Part shown: one piece after another, positions 1 through 7,887 of the stretch
Position numbering within the stretch: position 1 is the stretch's first letter
Layout of the letters: each line of letters begins with the position of its first letter
DNA from: Firmicutes bacterium UBA4882
GTDB lineage: Bacteria; Bacillota; UBA4882
Assembly: GCA_002399265.1 (NCBI GenBank)
Contig: DHDG01000050.1
Coordinates: 294 to 35,370, forward strand
DNA: 35,077 nt
Direction: 5' to 3'
The notes under the pieces: generated by a model
What the model was told of the DNA's origin: nothing
Databases searched by the model: none
What the model saw: only the letters and a program-made list of their open reading frames with translations
Made by a program: the position numbers and the translations under genes

Positions 1-294
1 GGGGGGCCGATTCTTAACCCTACTTTACAGGCAACGGTAGTGACGCCCATTTGTCCGCATTCTTTGAACCAGCGCTCGATCGTCCTGAGCGGTGAGGAAG
101 AACTGCATCTGCAAATCGGGCCCGGCTATGGTCGTGAGTTGATCATGACCAGTGACAGCCGTAATCCGCAGCAATTCGGGATGGGAGACAGCGTCATAAT
201 CAGTCATGCGCCCTATTGTACCAAACTGCTACGACTAAAGCGGGTGCATTTTTATCGCAGTCTTTGGTCCAGGCTTGGCGAAGCGGATTTTTAA
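1..294 (+). CDS. nadK: NAD kinase, C-terminal fragment (5' end outside window)
   Basis: The reading frame is open from base 1 and gives 97 residues. It begins GGPILNP and continues with VTPICPHSLNQRSIVL, which matches the C-terminal part of ATP-NAD kinases (the usual form is 'ivlTPicPHsLs.RPivv'). NAD kinase phosphorylates NAD to NADP in the cytoplasm. The catalytic GGDGT motif lies upstream of the window. The following gene, argR, starts 53 bases downstream, and nadK-argR-recN is a common gene order in Clostridia and Bacilli, which supports the call. The extreme C-terminus (after KLLRLK) is family-variable, with a final FYRSLWSRLGEADF. Identification rests on motif memory and context. Confidence 0.9.
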   Translation, partial: GGPILNPTLQATVVTPICPHSLNQRSIVLSGEEELHLQIGPGYGRELIMTSDSRNPQQFGMGDSVIISHAPYCTKLLRLKRVHFYRSLWSRLGEADF

Positions 295-347
295 AATATT
301 GCTGGTCATTTCTATTTTGTTCTTTCATTTTGTGGAGGTGTTCAGAG

Positions 348-800
348 GTGAAGGGGAAAAGGCACGCGCTCTTACTGGCGGCCATTAAGGATCGCGATAT
401 TCAGACGCAGGAAGAGCTGACCGATGTGTTGGGTGCTGAAGGGATCGAGGTTACGCAGGCGACGATATCCAGAGACATTAAAGAGCTTGGACTGGTCAAA
501 ATCCCGATGCCCCAAGGTGGCTACCGGTATGCATTGCCGTTTGACCGTGCCCTCAGTGATGTATTGAAGCAGGCAGAACGGATTTTTAACGATTCGGTCA
601 TCGGAATTGATTATGCTGAAAATTTGGTCATGATTAAGACACTGACAGGTCGTGCTCCCGCAGTTGCCGCCGCGTTGGATGAGCTAAACTGGCGGGAAGT
701 TGTCGGGACAATCGCGGGCGACGATTCAGCACTAGTGATTGTGCGACATAAGCAGGTAGTCGAAGCCCTGGTAGAAAAGCTCCATAAACTAAGGAGGTAA
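348..800 (+). CDS. argR: Arginine repressor ArgR
   Basis: This 150-residue protein has the full ArgR/AhrC architecture. An N-terminal winged helix of about 70 residues carries the recognition segment ATISRDIKELGLVKI (residues 39-52). A C-terminal oligomerisation and arginine-binding domain carries GTIAGDDSALVIVR, with the aspartate pair D125-D126 expected to contact arginine. It should act as a hexameric, arginine-dependent regulator of arginine biosynthesis and catabolism. I chose the GTG at 348 because GGAGG at 334-338 lies 9 bases upstream and the protein then has the family's normal length; the frame stays open further upstream but that part overlaps nadK. The stop codon lies inside the ribosome binding site of recN, so the two are probably co-transcribed and translationally linked. 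Confidence 0.96.
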   Translation: MKGKRHALLLAAIKDRDIQTQEELTDVLGAEGIEVTQATISRDIKELGLVKIPMPQGGYRYALPFDRALSDVLKQAERIFNDSVIGIDYAENLVMIKTLTGRAPAVAAALDELNWREVVGTIAGDDSALVIVRHKQVVEALVEKLHKLRR

Positions 801-805
801 AACGA

Positions 806-2560
806 GTGCTCAGGGAAATCCAGGTGCGCGACTTTGCCTTAATAGAGAATCTGCATCTCGTTTGGGACAGCGGACTTAATATACTTACCGGCGAAACCGG
901 TGCCGGAAAATCGATTATCATTGATGCGCTCGGTCTTGTTTTGGGAGGCCGCTTTTCAGCTGAGATGATTCGCACCGGAGCGGAAGCATGCTATATTGAA
1001 GCTATCTTTGAACCGGACGAACATAATCATCAGCTGATGGGAGTATTGTCGCAACTGGGGATTGCCTATGATCCTGCCGAATCGTTGATTATGGCCCGAG
1101 AAGTGGGGCGCGCCGGAAAAAGCAGATGCCGCATAAACGGTCAAACCGTCAATGTCAGCACGCTAGCGGAAGTGGGTGCCTTGCTTGTTGACATCCATGG
1201 GCAGCATGATCATCAATCGCTGATTTCTCCAGACAAGCAGGTCGATATTCTAGATCATTTTGGCGGGGAAGCACTCTTGACATTGCGTGCAACAGTCAGC
1301 CGGCAATATCACCAATTGGCGGCGCTGAAAACGGAATATCATACACTGCGTACTGATGAGCAAGAGAAGGCACGGAAGCTGGAATTGCTCAGTTTTCAAT
1401 TATCTGAAATTGAGGAAGCCAACTTACGGCCTGATGAAGAAGACGAACTGCAAAAAGAAGTCGGTGTCCTCGCGGGTGCCGAAAAGCTCTTCGAAGCTTG
1501 TGCCCAATCTTATTTTCTGATCTATGAAGGAGACGATCATGCTGTGCCAGCGACGGCGCAGCTGGAGGAGGCAATTAGCCGCTTAGATCAAATGACCGCG
1601 GTTGATCAGCGGCTGCAGCCGGTGGTGGAAATGTTACGTGAATCGGCTGCGCAGGCGGAAGAGGCTGCGCGGGAGATTAAGACTTATCAGGATCATATTG
1701 ATTTTAATCCGCAGCGTCTTGAGGAAGTCCAGACGCGGCTTAATGAGATCCACAAACTGAAGCGCAAGTATGGTTCAACAATCCCGGAAATACTGGTGTT
1801 TGCAGAAAAAGTGCGTACCGAAATAAACAGCTATGCAGCCAATGATGAGCGCCGGGCTGAAATTGAGGCGGAAATCCAACAGATCAGCACAGAACTGGCG
1901 ACCGCGGCGGGAGCACTGTCGGCCAAGCGGCGGCAAACCGCTACCATGCTGGAAGATGCCATCGGCAAGGAATTGGCAGATCTGCATATGCAGAAGACGC
2001 GCTTTATTATCTCCTTCGAGCAGAGGAAAGCGGAGGACGGATTGCTCTGGAATGGCAGTAAGCTGGCTGTTGGGCCGCAGGGATTTGATGCCATTGAGTT
2101 CCTGGTCTCGCCGAACCCTGGCGAAGAACCGAAGCCTTTATCCAAAATAGCGTCCGGTGGCGAGCTGTCGCGCATAATGCTGGCTTTGAAAGCAATCCTG
2201 GGTCAGGTTGATGAGATTGCCACCATGATCTTTGACGAAATTGATGCCGGAGTAGGCGGCCGGGCCGCCCAGGCAGTAGGCGAAAAGATGTTGCTAATCT
2301 CGCAGTTCCGGCAGGTGATCTGTATCACCCATTTACCGCAGATAGCCAGTATGGCACATTGCCATTTCTATATAGAGAAAACAGTTCGGGATGAACGGAC
2401 GATTGTTTCGATCAGTAAGCTCAATTTTAAGGAACGTGTGGAAGAACTGGCCCGCATGTTAGGCGGGGCGGAAGTCACCGATTTGACCAGAAAGCATGCT
2501 CAGGAAATGTTGGCTTTGGCTGAATCCGTACGTTTACGCAAAGTAGGACGAGGCGTTTGA
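806..2560 (+). CDS. recN: DNA repair protein RecN
   Basis: This 584-residue SMC-like ATPase acts in double-strand break repair and recombination. The Walker A motif GETGAGKS is at residues 29-36. A central region of about 300 residues rich in Glu, Gln, Lys and Ala fits the RecN coiled coil. The ABC signature ASGGELSRIMLALK is near residue 450, Walker B with TMIFDEIDAGVGG near 472-484, and the switch histidine segment CITHLPQIA follows. Length is typical for the family (about 550-580). The GTG start at 806 is preceded by AAGGAGGT at 791-798, which overlaps the argR stop codon. A strong terminator follows the gene, so nadK-argR-recN probably ends a transcription unit. Confidence 0.97.
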   Translation: MLREIQVRDFALIENLHLVWDSGLNILTGETGAGKSIIIDALGLVLGGRFSAEMIRTGAEACYIEAIFEPDEHNHQLMGVLSQLGIAYDPAESLIMAREVGRAGKSRCRINGQTVNVSTLAEVGALLVDIHGQHDHQSLISPDKQVDILDHFGGEALLTLRATVSRQYHQLAALKTEYHTLRTDEQEKARKLELLSFQLSEIEEANLRPDEEDELQKEVGVLAGAEKLFEACAQSYFLIYEGDDHAVPATAQLEEAISRLDQMTAVDQRLQPVVEMLRESAAQAEEAAREIKTYQDHIDFNPQRLEEVQTRLNEIHKLKRKYGSTIPEILVFAEKVRTEINSYAANDERRAEIEAEIQQISTELATAAGALSAKRRQTATMLEDAIGKELADLHMQKTRFIISFEQRKAEDGLLWNGSKLAVGPQGFDAIEFLVSPNPGEEPKPLSKIASGGELSRIMLALKAILGQVDEIATMIFDEIDAGVGGRAAQAVGEKMLLISQFRQVICITHLPQIASMAHCHFYIEKTVRDERTIVSISKLNFKERVEELARMLGGAEVTDLTRKHAQEMLALAESVRLRKVGRGV

Positions 2561-2592
2561 GGCATTTGAGAAGTCCTTTAATCTGCTTTTTG

Positions 2593-2617
2593 ACCGGCTC
2601 TGGGCAGCCGGTTTTTT
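2593..2617 (+). terminator. Intrinsic terminator after recN
   Basis: A perfect 7-bp stem (ACCGGCT / AGCCGGT) with a 6-base loop is followed by six T residues. It begins 33 bases after the recN stop codon. Confidence 0.9.
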
Positions 2618-2746
2618 ATTTATCCAAGTCAGGCAAATAAAGCCTGCAATGCCGGAAAAAAGCCTTCCGACAGGCAGCATTATTGCGCTGCAAGGCGGCC
2701 CCTGCTGGCAATGCTAATAGATGATCAGGTAGGGAGGCCGCGAAGA

Positions 2747-4222
2747 ATGAAACTGATTATCAAGTGGGCACCGATTTTGTGGGTGCCGTTTATGCTAATA
2801 CTGTTGATCGGTTTGCAGGGCTGTGATCTTAATGATCCATTTAAAGGGACACCTTTTGGGCGTAACCCACCGCGGGAAGCGGGACAGCTCCAGTTGGTAG
2901 AAGCTTATCCGGAAGGCGGTTTGACGGATGTGCCAATCACCAGCTCATTTCGCCTGAAATTTAACCGTAGTGTGGATCAAGCTTCAGTAAAGGGCGGCAT
3001 TGCTCTGCAGCCGTCGATCGCTTTGGTCATAGAACAAGGCGCTGATTCCACGGAATGGATTGTCAAACCGGTTAATCAGTTGTCGCCAGACCGTGTTTAT
3101 ACTCTGCAAATCACTACCAGTATTAAGGATACCGCCGGTAATAACCTTCCCCGGCCGGTGGATCTCAGGTTCCGTACGGCTTATCAAAGCCAGGCCCGCT
3201 TCGGGCGTCCGATTTGGACCACGGATGGCAATTACATTTTTTTCAGTGCCTCTTTCGATGGTGGCGACAGCTGGCATTTGTGGCGTACGCCGCGCTGGGG
3301 CGGCTGGAAGCAAAGGGTTGCCGACCGGGTGGTGCCTTTCTCGGAGGTTGCGATTTCGCCAGACGGGCGGCGCGTGGCTTTTGCACGGCTGGACAATAAC
3401 GGTAAGTCGGCAGAAGTTTGGCTCTGTTCGAGTGACGGTTTTAACCTCCGACAAATGGTTGATTCCGAAGAGCTGAGCGGCCCGCTGAACATTAAGTGTG
3501 CCTGGGCGCCGGGTAACGATCGGCTCGCGCTGGAAATGTGGTATGGTACAGGGGGCACCGGGCAAGACGATGTAACCGCCTTGGGAGTAATGGCGCTGGA
3601 TGGGGCACTTTTACGCCGTATTGGCGGAGCAAATCAGACTTACCGGCTGCTGGGATGGTCCCGCGATGGCCGCGATGTTGTCGGATTACGTTCGCCGGGA
3701 ACGGCGGATGCGTCGAACTTAATCCGATACGAGTTTATCAATTGGGATCTCTCGACCGGCTCGGCAGCTGCTATTGAGGTTGACGCGACCGTCGTCAACT
3801 TCAGCGGGGCAGCCCAAAGCAGAGACTATTCCTCCGTAACCTTTTGGAACTGGCGTCCTGTTAGAACCCCTCAGGGTAATATCGAGCGCGTAGCCTCCGA
3901 ACTGTGGGTCTACCGTTTGGGAGGCAATTCTGTGTCCCGGCTGGCACCAACGGCACTTGGCAACCGGCAGGGCGGGTTTTCGCCCAATGGGGACGAAGTC
4001 GTTTTCAACTCCAACCGTTCCGGAGAGTGGCTAATTTGGAAAGTGGAGCGTGGCGGAGGCAATCTGCGGCAGGTCACGAAAGGCACTGGCAGTGATATAC
4101 TACCCGGCTGGTCGCCGCTTAATAGTGAAATCGCCTTTATTTCTACCAGAGGCGGAGAAGAAGCTCTGTGGGTGGCAGGAGCCGATGGCGCAAACCCGCG
4201 GCGGGTGGCTGGTAGGGAATAA
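2747..4222 (+). CDS. Lipoprotein with Ig-like domain and TolB/WD40-like beta-propeller
   Basis: The 491-residue product starts with a hydrophobic signal sequence ending LLIGLQGC, so Cys26 is a likely lipidation site, although Gln at -2 is not classical. Residues about 40-140 resemble a bacterial Ig-like domain of the SbsA/Big_5 type (phrases such as VDVPITSSFRLKFNRSVD and YTLQITTSIKDTAGN). Residues about 150-490 contain repeated blades with SPDGRRVAFAR, SPNGDEVVFNSNRSG and SEIAFISTRGGEEALWVAGADG, typical of PD40/TolB propellers. It is thus a surface or periplasmic protein, probably binding another protein or a polysaccharide; no enzyme activity is evident. I chose the ATG at 2747 because GGGAGG sits just upstream and the signal peptide begins there, not at the in-frame ATG at 2711. 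It stands alone between a terminator and the guaA promoter. Confidence 0.85.
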   Translation: MKLIIKWAPILWVPFMLILLIGLQGCDLNDPFKGTPFGRNPPREAGQLQLVEAYPEGGLTDVPITSSFRLKFNRSVDQASVKGGIALQPSIALVIEQGADSTEWIVKPVNQLSPDRVYTLQITTSIKDTAGNNLPRPVDLRFRTAYQSQARFGRPIWTTDGNYIFFSASFDGGDSWHLWRTPRWGGWKQRVADRVVPFSEVAISPDGRRVAFARLDNNGKSAEVWLCSSDGFNLRQMVDSEELSGPLNIKCAWAPGNDRLALEMWYGTGGTGQDDVTALGVMALDGALLRRIGGANQTYRLLGWSRDGRDVVGLRSPGTADASNLIRYEFINWDLSTGSAAAIEVDATVVNFSGAAQSRDYSSVTFWNWRPVRTPQGNIERVASELWVYRLGGNSVSRLAPTALGNRQGGFSPNGDEVVFNSNRSGEWLIWKVERGGGNLRQVTKGTGSDILPGWSPLNSEIAFISTRGGEEALWVAGADGANPRRVAGRE

Positions 4223-4257
4223 GCTGACCGGTCGCGGCGCTGATTGCGGAAAATGAG

Positions 4258-4292
4258 GGCGGCCGCGCAATGCAGGCTGATGCGCGGCCGCC
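4258..4292 (+). terminator. GC-rich hairpin after the propeller lipoprotein
   Basis: An 11-bp perfect stem of G/C pairs (GGCGGCCGCGC and its complement) encloses a 13-base loop, 35 bases after the stop codon. There is no T-tract directly after it, so it may slow or stop transcription or stabilise the 3' end. Termination is inferred. Confidence 0.5.
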
Positions 4293-4358
4293 GCCACCAC
4301 AAGTTATTTCATTAGGATCGGATTACGATGCATTTGAGCGTCAACCGGTCTTTTTTTA

Positions 4359-4387
4359 TGGTCAAATTGCGGCGGACGCGCTATAAT
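4359..4387 (+). promoter_or_regulatory. Candidate promoter of guaA
   Basis: A perfect -10 box TATAAT (4382-4387) lies 17 bases after TGGTCA (4359-4364), a 4-of-6 match to the -35 consensus. The start codon of guaA is 72 bases downstream. I looked for a purine riboswitch in that leader and did not find one. Confidence 0.55.
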
Positions 4388-4458
4388 GGTCTATATGAAT
4401 TTGTTTAATGTTTCCGTCAATTGAGGCTGATTATATTTAATGCAACGGAGGGCTGCAA

Positions 4459-6321
4459 TTGTCTGAAAAAATCGCCATTATTGACTGCGGGGCGCAATAT
4501 GCTAAAGTGATCGATCGGCGCGTCAGGGAACTGGCCGTGGAATCGGACATTCTTCCATGGGAGACTCCGGCCGGGGCGCTGCAGGGTTATCGAGGTATTA
4601 TTATTTCAGGAGGCCCGGAAAGCGTTTATGCACCGGGTGCGCCAGCCTGTGATTCGGCGATGCTGACGCTGGGCGTTCCGGTACTGGGCATCTGTTATGG
4701 CATGCAGTGGCTGAATCAGACTTTGGGCGGTCGTGTGGCAGGCGGAGCCATTAAAGAATATGGCGAGACTGTTATTGATATTCTGAAGGCAGATTCACTT
4801 CTTCTGCAGGGGCTCTCTCCGCGCGAGCAAGTCCTAATGAGCCACGGAGACAGTGTCGCCAGCTTAGCCACCGGGTTTGAAATGACAGCCGGTTCAGGCA
4901 CTATCATGGCGGCAATCGAAGATAAAAAGCGTCGTTTTTACGGAGTCCAGTTTCACCCGGAAGTGGACTTGACATTAAACGGCAGGCAGTTATTTAAAAA
5001 CTTCCTTTATGACATCTGCGGACTGAGTGGCACATACACCATGGAAAACCGCATTCAAAAGATGATTGCGGAGATTCGCCAAACCGCCGGCAAAAACAAT
5101 GTGCTCGTGCTGGTCAGCGGAGGAGTAGACTCGACGGTGACTGCTGCGCTGCTGCTGAAAGCGCTGGACCCGGAAAAGGTCTTCGCGGTACATATTGACA
5201 GCGGCTTTATGCGTGCCGGTGAGACGGACGAAGTCGTGGATTCGCTACGGGTTTTAGGTTTGAAAAACTTCCGGGTGGTCAGAGCGGCTGAAGAGTTTCT
5301 GAATGGCGTAACGGTCCGCGGCGACCGAACCATTGGTCCGCTACGCCAGACCGTTGATCCTGAGGAAAAGCGACATATCATTGGCGATATGTTTATGAAA
5401 ATTGTTGACCGGGAAACCAAAGCGTTGGGGTTGGATCCCGAACATACCATTTTGGCGCAGGGGACACTGCGGCCGGACCTGATTGAAAGCGCCAGTACGC
5501 TGGTAACCAAAAAAGCCCACACTATCAAGACGCACCATAATGATTCCCCGCTCGTTCGCCAGTTACGCGACAAGGGTCGGGTGATCGAGACTAACAAAGA
5601 CTGGCATAAGGATGAAGTGCGTCAGGTCGGAATTGAGGTAGGACTGCCGGAAACGCTGGTCTGGCGGCAGCCATTTCCGGGGCCTGGTCTGGCAACCCGC
5701 ATTATTTGTGCCCGGACACCATATACCTCAGACGATTTTGAGCAGGCGGCGGCGCAGACTGCTGCCACAGCGGCACAATACGGTTTCAGCGGTGGACTCT
5801 TGCCGATTCGAACGGTGGGCGTACAGGGGGATGGGCGCAGCTACGGCTATTTGGCGGCTTTAGCAGGGGCTTCTGACTGGGACAAGCTCCGGGAGACGGC
5901 CTCCCAAATCACCAAGGTTGTGCATCAGGTGAATCGGGTCGTCTATTGCCTGGGACGCGATCAGGTGCCGCCAATCCGCACAATCGTTCCGACTCTGCTG
6001 GAGCCGGAGGTGGTGGAAGTGCTGCGGAGCGCCGATGATCTGATTAAGCGCATACTCCAGTCGTATCAGGTTTACCGGCAGATTAGCCAGGTCATCGTGA
6101 CCATGTTCCCGGTCGATTTGGCTGGAAATGGCGGACGCAGTATTGCTTTGCGGCCCTTTATGACTGCCGATTACATGACTGGGAGGCCAGCCGCTTTCCC
6201 GGACGACATCCCTTGGGAATGTGTTCAGGAAATTGTGCGGCGGCTACAAAAACTGCCGGGTATCAGCGGTGTGGTGTATGACCTGACCAGCAAACCGCCA
6301 GCGACGATGGAGTGGGAGTGA
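4459..6321 (+). CDS. guaA: GMP synthase (glutamine-hydrolysing), long eukaryote-like form
   Basis: GMP synthase converts XMP to GMP using glutamine and ATP. The N-terminal class I amidotransferase has the triad Cys79 (GICYGMQ), His166 and Glu168 (FHPEVD). The ATP-pyrophosphatase P-loop is SGGVDS at residues 220-225, and IKTHHND and PFPGPGLATRI mark the synthase core. At 620 residues it is about 100 longer than the usual bacterial enzyme (about 510-525). The extra length is in the C-terminal half, and the protein ends VVYDLTSKPPATMEWE, closely resembling the C-terminus of animal GMP synthases as I recall it. The TTG start at 4459 is preceded by CGGAGGG at 4446-4452. The gene has its own promoter candidate and a hairpin at its end, so it is probably monocistronic. 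Confidence 0.96.
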   Translation: MSEKIAIIDCGAQYAKVIDRRVRELAVESDILPWETPAGALQGYRGIIISGGPESVYAPGAPACDSAMLTLGVPVLGICYGMQWLNQTLGGRVAGGAIKEYGETVIDILKADSLLLQGLSPREQVLMSHGDSVASLATGFEMTAGSGTIMAAIEDKKRRFYGVQFHPEVDLTLNGRQLFKNFLYDICGLSGTYTMENRIQKMIAEIRQTAGKNNVLVLVSGGVDSTVTAALLLKALDPEKVFAVHIDSGFMRAGETDEVVDSLRVLGLKNFRVVRAAEEFLNGVTVRGDRTIGPLRQTVDPEEKRHIIGDMFMKIVDRETKALGLDPEHTILAQGTLRPDLIESASTLVTKKAHTIKTHHNDSPLVRQLRDKGRVIETNKDWHKDEVRQVGIEVGLPETLVWRQPFPGPGLATRIICARTPYTSDDFEQAAAQTAATAAQYGFSGGLLPIRTVGVQGDGRSYGYLAALAGASDWDKLRETASQITKVVHQVNRVVYCLGRDQVPPIRTIVPTLLEPEVVEVLRSADDLIKRILQSYQVYRQISQVIVTMFPVDLAGNGGRSIALRPFMTADYMTGRPAAFPDDIPWECVQEIVRRLQKLPGISGVVYDLTSKPPATMEWE

Positions 6322-6347
6322 TGGTTCCGGCTCCCCACTGTTAAATT
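6311..6347 (+). terminator. Weak terminator overlapping the guaA stop
   Basis: AGTGGGAG (6311-6318) can pair with CTCCCCACT (6331-6339), leaving one bulged C, and is followed by GTTAAATTTT. The left arm contains the last guaA codons and the start of its stop codon. The T-rich tail is interrupted, so efficiency is uncertain. Confidence 0.45.
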
Positions 6348-6432
6348 TTGTGGTTCGTGAATTAGCAGGAGATTTTAATATCGCAGCGAATGGTTTTCAG
6401 GATTGCATTGATTCAGCGAGAGGTGGAATTAT

Positions 6433-7584
6433 GTGTTGGATGCGGTGTTGAAGTTTTTTATTGATTTCGGGCCGTCGTTCATTATGATGATTATCGGCGG
6501 TCTACTAATTTTTCTGGCGATCAAAAAAGAGTATGAGCCCATGTTGCTGCTGCCAATCGGTTTTGGCGCTATTTTGGCTAATATTCCAGGCTCCTCTGCA
6601 ATTGGCGAACACGGTTTTTTGACCGTTTTGTATAATGCCGGTATCGCCAATGAGTTGTTTCCGATTTTAATCTTTATCGGGGTTGGGGCGATGATCGATT
6701 TCGGGCCATTGCTGCGTCGGCCATTTATGCTGTTCTTTGGCGCGGCGGCTCAGTTCGGCATTTTCGCCACCTTGCTGGCTGCACTTTATCTGGGCCAATT
6801 GAAAGGGATTCTTCCAGATGCCATCGCCAATATCATTCCGCAGTTCTCTTTAAAAGAGGCTGCTTCCATTGGTATCATTGGGGCGGCAGACGGTCCAACC
6901 TCAATTTATGTAGCTTCTCTATTTGCCCCGAGACTACTTGGACCGATTTCTGTAGCCGCTTATTCATATATGGCGCTTGTGCCCCTGATTCAGCCTCCGG
7001 TAATCCGGTTGATGACATCCAAAAAAGAGCGCGTCATTCGTATGGATCGCTTTGATGAGGTCAAGGTTAGCAAGACCGTCAAGATTTTGTTCCCGATCGT
7101 TGTAACAATAGTCGCAGGTTTCGTCGCACCGATCAGCGTTGCGTTGATAGGCGCGTTAATGTTTGGCAATCTCATCAGAGAATGCGGTGTGATGGAGCGG
7201 CTATCGAAATCAGCTCAGAACGAATTGGCCAATTTGGTCACCCTTTTGCTGGGGATTACAATCGGTTCGACAATGGTCGCCAAAGATTTTCTGGCACCCA
7301 GTACGTTATTCATTATGGTCATGGGGCTGTTTGCCTTCGTATTTGATACGGCTGGCGGCGTTATGTTTGCCAAGCTGCTGAATTTGTTTCTAAAGAACAA
7401 AGTCAATCCGATGATTGGCGCTGCGGGCATTTCGGCATTTCCGATGTCAGCTCGCGTAATTCATAAAATGGGTCTGGAAGAAGATCCGTCCAACTATCTG
7501 TTAATGCATGCTGTCGGGGCCAATGTGGCCGGTCAGGTCGGTTCCATTGTCGCTGGCGGTGTACTTCTGGCGCTCCTGCAATAG
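6433..7584 (+). CDS. oadB: Sodium ion-translocating decarboxylase, beta subunit
   Basis: This 383-residue membrane protein belongs to the OadB/GcdB/MmdB family. These proteins decarboxylate carboxybiotin and use the energy to export Na+. About ten hydrophobic segments are visible. The signature GIIGAADGPTSIYVAS contains Asp153, equivalent to the Na+/proton-binding aspartate of the family, and GISAFPMSARVIHKMG near the C-terminus matches the second conserved region. I use the GTG at 6433, six bases after AGAGGTGGA; the TTG at 6436 is an alternative. It is followed 45 bases later by a tiny gamma-like subunit. The substrate (oxaloacetate, methylmalonyl-CoA or glutaconyl-CoA) is set by the carboxyltransferase; the candidate at 10374-11747 is pyruvate/oxaloacetate-type. 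Confidence 0.95.
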   Translation: MLDAVLKFFIDFGPSFIMMIIGGLLIFLAIKKEYEPMLLLPIGFGAILANIPGSSAIGEHGFLTVLYNAGIANELFPILIFIGVGAMIDFGPLLRRPFMLFFGAAAQFGIFATLLAALYLGQLKGILPDAIANIIPQFSLKEAASIGIIGAADGPTSIYVASLFAPRLLGPISVAAYSYMALVPLIQPPVIRLMTSKKERVIRMDRFDEVKVSKTVKILFPIVVTIVAGFVAPISVALIGALMFGNLIRECGVMERLSKSAQNELANLVTLLLGITIGSTMVAKDFLAPSTLFIMVMGLFAFVFDTAGGVMFAKLLNLFLKNKVNPMIGAAGISAFPMSARVIHKMGLEEDPSNYLLMHAVGANVAGQVGSIVAGGVLLALLQ

Positions 7585-7629
7585 TTGCTCTGGTAAGGAA
7601 AAAGGGAGGCCGTACGAAAAGGAGGCAGT

Positions 7630-7776
7630 ATGATGGAAGAAAACTTTGCCGCTGTGGCAGCTAAGGCCTGGGAAGTAAGCGGGATCGGGCTGTTAACGGT
7701 GTTCGCTGTATTAATCGGATTTGCGTTGCTAATTAAGCTGATGATCAGGATTTTCCCGGCTAAAGAGGACGAGTAA
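7630..7776 (+). CDS. oadG: Small single-helix OadG-like gamma subunit of the decarboxylase
   Basis: This 48-residue reading frame begins MMEENFAAVAAKAWEVSG, continues with one hydrophobic helix (about residues 17-40) and ends in the basic and acidic tail IRIFPAKEDE. OadG subunits are small membrane proteins with one N-terminal helix that hold the alpha and beta subunits together. Position directly after oadB and the helix support the call. It lacks the longer, proline- and histidine-rich cytoplasmic tail of classical OadG, so it is at the short end of the family. GGAGG at 7621-7625 fits either the ATG at 7630 (4-base gap) or the ATG at 7633 (7-base gap, slightly better). Confidence 0.78.
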   Translation: MMEENFAAVAAKAWEVSGIGLLTVFAVLIGFALLIKLMIRIFPAKEDE

Positions 7777-7841
7777 AACACGACATTAGAATATAGTAAT
7801 AGACAGAGTCCAAAAGGGAAGAGGTCAAGGGAAAAGGTAAA

Positions 7842-7864
7842 GGGGCTGCCAACAGGCAGCCCTT
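7842..7864. terminator. Hairpin between convergent genes (oadBG and MFS-GNAT)
   Basis: An 8-bp perfect stem GGGCTGCC / GGCAGCCC with the 4-base loop AACA lies between the ends of two convergent transcription units. On the minus strand it is followed by CCTTTACCTTTT, and on the plus strand by TTCGTGTT. It probably serves both directions, better on the minus strand. Confidence 0.65.
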
Positions 7865-7887
7865 CGTGTTAGTATCGTTCGATCTAT

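Noticed and set aside
2984..3565. 193-codon minus-strand frame inside the propeller lipoprotein gene
   Set aside because: It lies opposite a gene with signal peptide and clear propeller motifs; its translation shows no known pattern.
4388..4458. Possible purine riboswitch before guaA
   Set aside because: The 71-base leader is too short and lacks the conserved three-way junction sequences.
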